From: Anaerolineaceae bacterium UBA4775 | Lineage (GTDB): Bacteria; Chloroflexota; Anaerolineae; Anaerolineales; Anaerolineaceae | Direction: 5' to 3' | Assembly (NCBI GenBank): GCA_002403205.1 | Contig: DHHJ01000031.1 | Coordinates: 1-32,400 of the forward strand | DNA length: 32,400 nucleotides | Shown: positions 16,087 to 23,900 of the stretch, piece after piece | Numbering within the stretch: position 1 is the stretch's first letter | Layout: each line of letters starts with the position of its first letter | The notes under the pieces: model-generated | Database searches by the model: none | The model's input: only the letters and a program-made list of their open reading frames with translations | Told to the model about the DNA's origin: nothing | Translations under genes and position numbers: made by a program

Positions 16087-17434
16087 TACATTTGTGGCTT
16101 TGAACAACGCAACAAAGGACGGTTCTGTCATTTTCGGTAAGAACAGTGACCGTCACCCGAATGAGGCGCATGAATTGGTTTTTATCCCGCATGCGACCCA
16201 CCCCGAAGGCGGGGATGTGAAATGCACCTATATCAGCGTGCCGCAAGTCAGGGAAACCCATGCGGTGCTCCTCTCCAAACCGTTTTGGATCTGGGGTGCT
16301 GAGATGGGCGCCAACGAGCACGGGGTGGTGATCGGCAATGAGGCTGTGTTCACCAAGGTGCCTTATGATAAACAACCCGGTCTGATCGGGATGGATTTTA
16401 TCCGCCTGGCGCTTGAACGCGCAGCGACTGCTGATGAAGCCCTTGATGTGATGATTGAGCTGTTGGAAACCCACGACCAGGGCGGGAATTGCATGTTTTC
16501 AGGCCAAATGTATTATCACAATGGGTTCCTGATCGCCGACCCGCAAAGTGCCTGGATCTTCGAGACAGCGGGTAAGCATTGGGCGGCGGAAAAAGTGCGC
16601 GATGTGCTCACTATCTCGAATCTGATCAGCATTGGCTCATCCTTTGACCGGGCTTCGGCCGACCTGGTCTCCCATGCCGTTTCCAAGGGATGGTGTCAAA
16701 GCGAAGCTGATTTTAATTTCAGCGAGTGCTATTCGGATTTTGTGTATACAAATTTTGCTGCCGGTAAACACCGGTCTTGCCGGATCGGCGAGTTATTGGC
16801 AGCCCACACCGGGGAAATCGATCTCCCCTTCGCGATGGGTTTATTACGCGATCACGGCCCAGCAGCAGATGAAGATTGGCTGCCAGGCAAAGGGGTTTTA
16901 GGCGCTGAGGTGTGCATGCATGCCAGTTTTGGCCCTGTGCGGGGCAGCCAGACCACGGGGGCCATGGTCTCGCACCTGGCATCTGACCGGCAAACCCACT
17001 GGCTGACCGGCACCTCTGCCACCTGCACTTCGGTTTTCAAGCCTGTGTGGATAGATGCAGGCCTGCCAGATCACACACCTGCGCCCACCGGATTGTATGA
17101 TCACGCCACAGCCTGGTGGCGGCATGAGAACCTCCACCGCGAGGTGCTGCGCGATTATGCCACCCGGATCAAAGTGATCGAAGAGGAGCGTAATGCCATC
17201 GAAGCCGGCTTTCTCACCCAGATTGATGAACTGATGGACGCATCGCAGGAAGCCCGGGCAGCCTTCACCCAAAGCTGCTTTGATAATGCTGAAAAAAGTG
17301 AAGCTGCGTGGCTGGCTAAAGTGATCGACCTGCCGATCAGCCATCCTCGTCCTATCCTTGATCGTTTTGCCTGGCAGGGTTTTGACCGTCAGGCGAAGCG
17401 TTCAAGCAGTCACCAGGCAAAATTGGCTGCTTAA
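16079..17434 (+). CDS. C69/secernin-like N-terminal-nucleophile hydrolase
   Basis: This is a 451-aa member of the C69 dipeptidase/secernin branch of Ntn hydrolases (related to choloylglycine hydrolase and U34 proteins), expected to cleave peptide or amide bonds. The start MCDTFVAL followed by DGSVIFGKNSDRHPNEA is the family N-terminus. Removal of Met would expose Cys2 as the catalytic nucleophile. Later blocks such as GGNCMFSGQMYYHNGFLIAD and AWIFETAGKHW fit the family core. With GTG 16079 there is no propeptide; TTG 16070 would put three extra residues before the Cys. No signal peptide is visible, so it is probably cytoplasmic. It overlaps cmk by 8 nt, suggesting coupled expression without an obvious functional link. 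The substrate is unknown. Confidence 0.85.
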   Translation: MCDTFVALNNATKDGSVIFGKNSDRHPNEAHELVFIPHATHPEGGDVKCTYISVPQVRETHAVLLSKPFWIWGAEMGANEHGVVIGNEAVFTKVPYDKQPGLIGMDFIRLALERAATADEALDVMIELLETHDQGGNCMFSGQMYYHNGFLIADPQSAWIFETAGKHWAAEKVRDVLTISNLISIGSSFDRASADLVSHAVSKGWCQSEADFNFSECYSDFVYTNFAAGKHRSCRIGELLAAHTGEIDLPFAMGLLRDHGPAADEDWLPGKGVLGAEVCMHASFGPVRGSQTTGAMVSHLASDRQTHWLTGTSATCTSVFKPVWIDAGLPDHTPAPTGLYDHATAWWRHENLHREVLRDYATRIKVIEEERNAIEAGFLTQIDELMDASQEARAAFTQSCFDNAEKSEAAWLAKVIDLPISHPRPILDRFAWQGFDRQAKRSSSHQAKLAA

Positions 17435-17449
17435 CCGCATAAACGCAAA

Positions 17450-17484
17450 CAGCTTCGCAAGCTGCGTCACAGAGATGCTATAAT
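17450..17484 (+). promoter_or_regulatory. Hairpin and -10 box upstream of the sensor kinase
   Basis: CAGCTT-CGC-AAGCTG (17450-17464) is a perfect 6-bp hairpin without a T-run. It overlaps a weak -35 (TTCGCA, 17454-17459) placed 19 nt before a perfect TATAAT (17479-17484). The kinase ATG at 17514 has no Shine-Dalgarno sequence. The hairpin could be an operator or a weak terminator of the cmk unit. Confidence 0.4.
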
Positions 17485-17513
17485 GGATTAACCTTCCAAA
17501 CAGATTTGATAAA

Positions 17514-20500
17514 ATGTCTGAGCTCCTAACGCCACTAACCCCAGAATACACACTGATCATCCCCGAGGATGTGCGTGTTTTGATAGGGTGGGCGATTGGG
17601 CTAATTGGCATCCTCATCCTGAGTATTTGGCTGCAAGACCGTTCTTTCAGGCTGCAGCGTCGGTCCCTGATCTGGCTGGCTGTTTTGAGCGTGCTGATCC
17701 TGGCTGTGACGCCATTTGTGGGCATCTTGCCCAGAATGAGTCCTGAACTGGGTTTGGGAGAGGTGCCTTTTAGGCATTTGATGTATTTTGCGGCTGTGCC
17801 GTGGATGGTCGCAGGCGGTGTGCTGGGGGTTTTACCGGCAACCCTTTTAGCCGGGATTTCCGGGTTGCTGCTGGGATACCTGGATACCCACAACATCTTT
17901 ACGCCGCTCCTTCTGATGCTCATAGCCAGCACCTTCAGCTGGTTTGTCCGGCAAAGATTTCGAAAAGCACCCTTTACCTGGCTGCGGTTTCCCATAATTG
18001 CCGCGCTGGTGAGCTTGTTTGCCGTCTCGCCGTTTGTTTTTCTTGTGTTGGCGGTGGGTGCGCCGGGGATTGCTGCTGAACAGGTCTCCCTGGCGATTGA
18101 GCGCTTCCCGGTCGTGATGTTTTCATTGGGCGGCATGGTTCTGGTGGGTGGGGTGGTGAGTGTAATTGTCCAGGCCCTTGCCCAGGCATCTTGGGGGGGG
18201 AAGGCAGCTCTGAAACCGTCACCGTTAGAGACCCATTTTAAATACCGGTTTCTCACCTTCACAATGCCGATATTTGTCATTTTGCTGGGGGTGGTGTTTA
18301 TCACCACCTGGTCGATAGTGCGAGACCATGCCCAAAAATTGCTCTTAAGGCAGTTAACCGGAACCGGGGGGATAGCAGCAGAAAGTATGAGCGTATTCCT
18401 TGACACAGGGGACCGTCAACTTGGGGCACTGGCGCTATCTCCGCAGTTGAGCGACGGTTCTGCTGAAGAGACCGCCCAGGTATTATCTCAATTTGTGCAA
18501 AACCAGGCTTTTTTTAGCGAAATCGCCTTGCTGGATGCTGAAGGGGATCCGATAGCATGGGTTCCACCAGGCCATCAGGAAACGTGGCAGCCCTCGTTTG
18601 AATCGATCGGGATGCAAACCGACCTCAACAAACCGTGGAGATTAGTGGGTCAGGGTGCAGGAGATGAAAACAGAACCTTGATCGATTTCCTTATGGCAGT
18701 TGAAGTAGGCCAAAATGACTCACGCCGGTTCTTGTGGGGGCAGGCCGTCCTTGAAGATAACCCTTATGCCCATCCATTTTTAAAAGCGGTGGATGCACTG
18801 GTTCAATCCGGCGGATATGTGCAAATGGTCGACAGCGAGGGGGACTTGCTGTATCAGGCCGGTGAGGTTGGTTTATCTGAGCCGTTTGCCCGGGGAAATC
18901 TCTCAACAGCGGCCTTTTATCAGAGCACAACGACCGACGGTCGGCCGATGGCGCATTTCTTTCAGCCCTTAAATGGGTCGACCTGGGGGATGATGGCGAC
19001 ATTGCCCGGTGTGGCTGTTTCGCAGATGGCCTGGCAAACAACCTATCCAATCCTGTTGACAACTGCGGCAGTGATGATCCTGATCCTGGTAGGCGTTTGG
19101 ATAGGGGTGGCACCCCTCGCAGAGGAAATGGATTACATCGCAGGAGCAATCCACAGCGTTACGGATGGAAAATTTGATTCTGAGGCTTTGACAACTCGAC
19201 CTGTTAAGGGGCAGGGCGATTTGAGCCGCGCGTTGACCGCCATGGTTGACGGCCAAAAGGACCGCATGGATAAGCAGTCGAAACTGCTATCGGTCAGCAG
19301 CAAGGTGACCGGGCAACTGAATTTACGGGACTCTCTGCACACCATTCTGACTGCGGCGCTCACCTTCGGCGCATCTTCTGCCCGGCTGGTGTTAACGGAT
19401 TCGGCGGCATCGGCTTCGCCGGACGACGCGGACCACCGTCTTGGTATGGGTCAGAATGCCACATTGCTCGCGAAGATCGACCTGGCAGTTCTAGATCTCG
19501 TGCGCATTTCAGGCCCCCTGGTGCTACGGGAGCGTGAAGTTGCACAACGTCTTCCGATCACGTCCGAAATGCCAGGTGTGACTGCTGTTGTGATCCGGCC
19601 TCTCAAATGGAAAGATCTCGACTTAGGCGTCTTTTGGGTCGCGTATGATCAAGGTTCCTCACCGTCAAACGAGGACATCCAGTACCTTGGAGAGCTGGCA
19701 CAAATTGCCAGTATGGCGGTATTGAACGCCAAAACCCATGCGGACTCACAATCCTCGCTGGGATTGATGGAGTCAATTTTCGACCTGTTGCCAGATGCCA
19801 TCTTGATTTCAGACCCTCAAGGGCAGGTGCTGTTTCAAAACAAAGGCGCTGCTGAGGTGTTGGGGTTGAAGATGGGGACGTTGGAGGGAAAATCTCTGTC
19901 GACCTTATTCCGAGCGGAGGATTTTGCGCAGCTGAGCGGGGAAGTCAACCCACGGGCCGGGGCTAAAGAAGTCCGCTTCAGGGATGGTAAAGCATTTCAA
20001 CTGATCTCAAGCCCAATCCGGGTTAATCCACGCCAGGTGGGGCAGGTGATGATCTTCAAGGATCTGACCCGCCAAAGGCAGGAAGAATCCATAAAGACCG
20101 AGTTTGTCACCACCGTCAGCCATGAATTACGTTCCCCACTGACGCTGATCCTCGGTTACGCCAAGATCCTGCGCTTGACGGGTAATTTGAATGAACAGCA
20201 GGATACGTATATCAGCAACATCATCGACAGCGTTGAGGAAATGAAGAACCTTGTGCAAAAATTGCTTGATATCGGCCGGCTGGAGGGCGGAGACCCACTC
20301 AACCTCCAGCAGTTCCCGGTGGCCGAGATCGTCCGCCGGGTGGTTGAGGGCATGGAAGCACAGGCCAAACAGAAGAATATCCACATCAGGGTTAATCTGC
20401 CTGATTCCCCGCTCTCGATGGAGGCGGATCAAACTTTTATCACCCAGGCCCTTAAAAACCTGCTTGAAAATGCGGTCAAATTCTCAAAAATGGAGGGCGA

Positions 20501-20771
20501 AGTCGTCCTGAGCGCCAGGCAGACGGATGGGCAAGTGGTCTTTGCTGTTCAGGATAAGGGCATTGGCATTGCCCCGCTTGATCAGCGGAATTTATTTAAG
20601 AAATTCAGCCGGACAAATGCCCAATCGGGCGTCGATGATGAGGGCAGCGGTTTAGGCCTGGCGATTGTCAAATCCATCGCGGAGCGGCATGGCGGGCGGG
20701 TGTGGCTGGAAAGCCAATTGGGCAAAGGAAGCACCTTTTATCTTGAGGTGCCCCAGAATCAGGCCCAATAA
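17514..20771 (+). CDS. Orphan membrane hybrid-sensor histidine kinase (7-8TM, Cache-like, HAMP, GAF, PAS, HisKA, HATPase)
   Basis: The order in this 1085-aa kinase is: about seven N-terminal helices (residues 20-225), another helix (about 245-265), an extracytoplasmic Cache-like region (about 270-500), a helix (about 510-530), HAMP-like linker (530-585), GAF (about 590-735), PAS (about 745-855), HisKA with H870 in SHELRSPLTLILGYAK, and HATPase_c with N986 in NLLENAVKFS plus DKGIGI and GSGLGLAIV. All catalytic boxes look intact, so it should autophosphorylate. No response regulator gene is adjacent in this window and no receiver domain is fused, so the partner is elsewhere. The multi-helix N-terminus resembles integral sensor domains such as MASE or 5TM types, but I cannot name it. 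It sits directly upstream of rpoC, which has its own promoter. Confidence 0.92.
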   Translation: MSELLTPLTPEYTLIIPEDVRVLIGWAIGLIGILILSIWLQDRSFRLQRRSLIWLAVLSVLILAVTPFVGILPRMSPELGLGEVPFRHLMYFAAVPWMVAGGVLGVLPATLLAGISGLLLGYLDTHNIFTPLLLMLIASTFSWFVRQRFRKAPFTWLRFPIIAALVSLFAVSPFVFLVLAVGAPGIAAEQVSLAIERFPVVMFSLGGMVLVGGVVSVIVQALAQASWGGKAALKPSPLETHFKYRFLTFTMPIFVILLGVVFITTWSIVRDHAQKLLLRQLTGTGGIAAESMSVFLDTGDRQLGALALSPQLSDGSAEETAQVLSQFVQNQAFFSEIALLDAEGDPIAWVPPGHQETWQPSFESIGMQTDLNKPWRLVGQGAGDENRTLIDFLMAVEVGQNDSRRFLWGQAVLEDNPYAHPFLKAVDALVQSGGYVQMVDSEGDLLYQAGEVGLSEPFARGNLSTAAFYQSTTTDGRPMAHFFQPLNGSTWGMMATLPGVAVSQMAWQTTYPILLTTAAVMILILVGVWIGVAPLAEEMDYIAGAIHSVTDGKFDSEALTTRPVKGQGDLSRALTAMVDGQKDRMDKQSKLLSVSSKVTGQLNLRDSLHTILTAALTFGASSARLVLTDSAASASPDDADHRLGMGQNATLLAKIDLAVLDLVRISGPLVLREREVAQRLPITSEMPGVTAVVIRPLKWKDLDLGVFWVAYDQGSSPSNEDIQYLGELAQIASMAVLNAKTHADSQSSLGLMESIFDLLPDAILISDPQGQVLFQNKGAAEVLGLKMGTLEGKSLSTLFRAEDFAQLSGEVNPRAGAKEVRFRDGKAFQLISSPIRVNPRQVGQVMIFKDLTRQRQEESIKTEFVTTVSHELRSPLTLILGYAKILRLTGNLNEQQDTYISNIIDSVEEMKNLVQKLLDIGRLEGGDPLNLQQFPVAEIVRRVVEGMEAQAKQKNIHIRVNLPDSPLSMEADQTFITQALKNLLENAVKFSKMEGEVVLSARQTDGQVVFAVQDKGIGIAPLDQRNLFKKFSRTNAQSGVDDEGSGLGLAIVKSIAERHGGRVWLESQLGKGSTFYLEVPQNQAQ

Positions 20772-20805
20772 CGCCGATTTAATTGAAAATTCGTCACGAA
20801 ATAAT

Positions 20806-20835
20806 TTGACAAAGTGCATATAAATTTGCTAAAAT
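20806..20835 (+). promoter_or_regulatory. Strong sigma-70 promoter of rpoC
   Basis: A perfect TTGACA (20806-20811) and TAAAAT (20830-20835) are separated by 18 nt; TATAGT (20836-20841) is an adjacent alternative. A start site near 20842 gives a leader of about 120 nt that contains a terminator-like hairpin. The intergenic gap between the kinase stop and rpoC is 190 nt and holds no gene. Confidence 0.7.
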
Positions 20836-20882
20836 TATAGTTTGCATGCATTGGACAAATATTCCAAGGTTCACGGAGAACA

Positions 20883-20913
20883 CCTGAGAAGTTGATGACT
20901 TCTCGAGGTTTTT
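20883..20913 (+). terminator. Intrinsic-terminator-like hairpin in the rpoC leader (attenuator candidate)
   Basis: CCTGAGAAGT (20883-20892), a 5-nt loop (20893-20897), then ACTTCTC-g-AGG (20898-20908) form a 10-bp stem with one bulged G. Five Ts follow directly (20909-20913). The element lies downstream of the rpoC promoter and upstream of the GGAGG ribosome site, as an attenuator would. A competing pairing of AGGTTC (20867-20872) with GAACACCT (20878-20885), or of GAGAA (20886-20890) with TTCTC (20912-20916), could melt the stem. GC content of the stem is modest, so efficiency is uncertain. Confidence 0.6.
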
Positions 20914-20961
20914 CTCGCGTTAATACCACGAAAGATTAAATATTTTTACTGGAGGCTCCTA

Positions 20962-23900
20962 GTGGAAACAAAGGGATTAAAAGCACTACGGATCGGTCTT
21001 GCATCTCCTGAGGTTATTCACAGCTGGTCGTATGGTGAAGTCCTCAAACCAGAGACCATCAACTACCGTCGATTGCGTCCTGAGAAGGACGGTTTATTTG
21101 ATGAAGCGATTTTTGGACCTACTCGAGATTATCAGTGTTATTGCGGTAAGTATAAAAATCCACGTTATAAGGGCATCATTTGCGATAAATGCAATGTAGA
21201 GGTCACACGTTCTGCGGTCCGGCGGGAACGCATGGGTCACATCGATCTGGCAGCTCCCGTTGCCCACATCTGGTACACGCGGCGCATCCCCTCATTTTTA
21301 GGTTTGATGTTGAACATTTCCCGGCGAAACCTTGACCGGGTGTTGTATTTTGCACAATATATTGTCACCTATGTCGATGAAGAAGCTCGTCAAAAAGCGC
21401 TTAAGCGGCTCGACGATGAAATCAGCCTTTCCGAAAGGGAGCTGGGCGAGAAAATCAACGCACAGATTGCCGAGGAGAAGAAAAACCGCGACAAGGCTTT
21501 GAAGGAACTCGAAATCCAGCACAATCAGCTCAAGGAAAGCTACGATGAGCAGATTGGAAAACGCATCGACCCCGTGATCAAAGAGGGTCAACGGTTGGAA
21601 TCTGAGATCCAAACCCGGATGGGAAAGAAGATCCGCAAAGCGATTGTTTTCAATGCGCTTGATAAAGAGGAAATGATTGTGGAGGTCGGAGAGGATGTTG
21701 GATCCTCTCACCTCAGCCAGGTGCAGGACATTGTCAAAGAGATGATTGAAGACCTGGAAACAGATCTCAAGCAACAGCGCGATCGGGAGCTGGAGCATCT
21801 AGTCATCCAGAAAGCTGAAATCAAGGCCAAGTCTGAGATGAGGATGGAAGAACTCCGCAATGAACTGGTCGACCAGGCAGAAGAAAGCCAGACTGAATCG
21901 GCCAGCTTGCGAGATGAATTGTACGAACTGGAACCCTTCACTTTTCTCAGTGAGGCGCGTTACCGTGAGCTGAAATCACGTTGGGGCCAGGTATTCCGCG
22001 CGGATATGGGCGCTGAGGCCTTTTATGATATTCTCAAGCGGATTGACCTGGACGCCCTCTCAGAAGAATTGTGGGAGGAGATCCGTACAACCCGCAGCAA
22101 ACAGAAACGTAAGAAAGCGACCCGCCGCCTGGGTGTGATCGAGTCCTTCAGGCGTTCATCCAACAAACCGGAATGGATCATCTTGACGGTTTTGCCGGTG
22201 ATCCCACCGGACTTGCGCCCGATGGTGCAGCTTGATGGCGGTCGTTTTGCCACCTCCGACCTGAACGATTTATATCGGCGTGTGATCAACCGCAACAATC
22301 GCCTAAAACGCCTGCTGGAACTGGGCGCTCCGGATGTGATCGTGCGTAACGAAAAGCGCATGCTTCAGGAGTCGGTAGACTCTTTGATCGATAACTCACA
22401 GCGGGGCAAAGCACTTTCTCGCCGTGGACGCCGTGAGCTGCGTTCGCTGAGCGATATGCTCAAAGGCAAGAAGGGTCGTTTCCGCCGCAACTTGCTTGGC
22501 AAGCGCGTGGATTACTCTGGCCGGTCGGTGATTGTTGTTGGCCCTTACTTAAAACTGCATCAATGCGGTCTGCCCAAGTCTATGGCTTTGGAATTGTATC
22601 GCCCGTTTGTGATCTCACGGTTGGTTTCACAGGAATATGCCGCCAACATCAAAGGCGCCCGCCGCTTTATCGAACGCAACCGACCCGAGGTCTGGGAGAC
22701 GTTAGAAGAAGTGATCAAAGAACGCCCGGTGCTCTTAAACCGTGCGCCAACGCTGCACCGCCTGGGTATCCAGGCATTTGAACCGATCCTGATTGAGGGC
22801 AGCGCCATTCAGCTGCATCCATTGGTCACGACCGCGTTCAATGCGGACTTTGATGGCGACCAAATGGCGGTGCACGTGCCGCTGTCTGAAAAAGCAGTCA
22901 CGGAGGCACGGGAGCTCATGCTGGCCACCAAAAACCTGCTCAAACCCGCCAACGGAGAGCCCATCATCAGCCCTTCGAAGGACATGGTGCTGGGTGTGTA
23001 TTACCTGACCATGACGCTTGACCAGGAACATAAAGGCGATGGCCGAGCATTCTCTGATATTGATGAAGTCATGATGGCTTATGATTTAGGTCAGCTTGAT
23101 GTGCATGCGAACATTAAACTGCGCACTGAAACCTGGTACGACGCAGAGGATAACCGGATGCTGGAGCCCGAGGTCAGGGTCATCGACACCACAGTAGGGC
23201 GAGTGATCTTTAACAACTCACTCACCGAGCGGATGCGGTTTTATAACCACGTTCTGGATAAGGGCGGCGTGAAAGACCTGATTGCAGAAGTGTATGAAAT
23301 TTGCGGTCAGGAAGAGACCTGTCTGATCGCAGATCGGGTTAAGGAGATCGGTTTTCTGTATGCGACCCGCTCTGGTTCAACGATCGCAGTCGCTGACATC
23401 ACCGTGCCCGAGGCGAAAAAGGATATTGTTCGGAACGCTCAGGAATCCGTTGATGTCATCAGCCGTGATTTCCGACGCGGTTTGCTGACAGAACAGGAAC
23501 GGGATGAGAAGACCATTGAGGTCTGGCAGGAAACCACTGATAAAGTGGCCAAGGCGGTTAAGGAAGCACTTGACCCCACCGGTGACCTGGCAACAATGGC
23601 CAATTGTGGTGCAAGCAAAGGTGGTTTTAATTCCATCGCCCAATTAGCTGGTATGCGTGGTTTGATGGCTGACCCCGCTGGCCGAATTATCCCCATGCCC
23701 ATCCGCTCAAACTTCCGTGAAGGGTTAACTGCCCTGGAGTACTTCATTTCGACCCATGGTGCCCGAAAAGGTCTGGCCGATACCGCGCTGCGTACAGCGG
23801 ACGCCGGCTACCTGACCCGACGCCTGGTCGATGTGGCCCAGGATATTATCGTCAATGCGGAAGACTGTGGAACAGACAACGGCGTCTGGATTAATGCCAG

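Noticed and set aside
17402..18406. A 334-codon minus-strand open frame over the start of the sensor kinase
   Set aside because: Its composition (Ser, Thr, Arg, Pro rich, no domain) is that of an antisense shadow of hydrophobic coding sequence; the plus-strand kinase is convincing.
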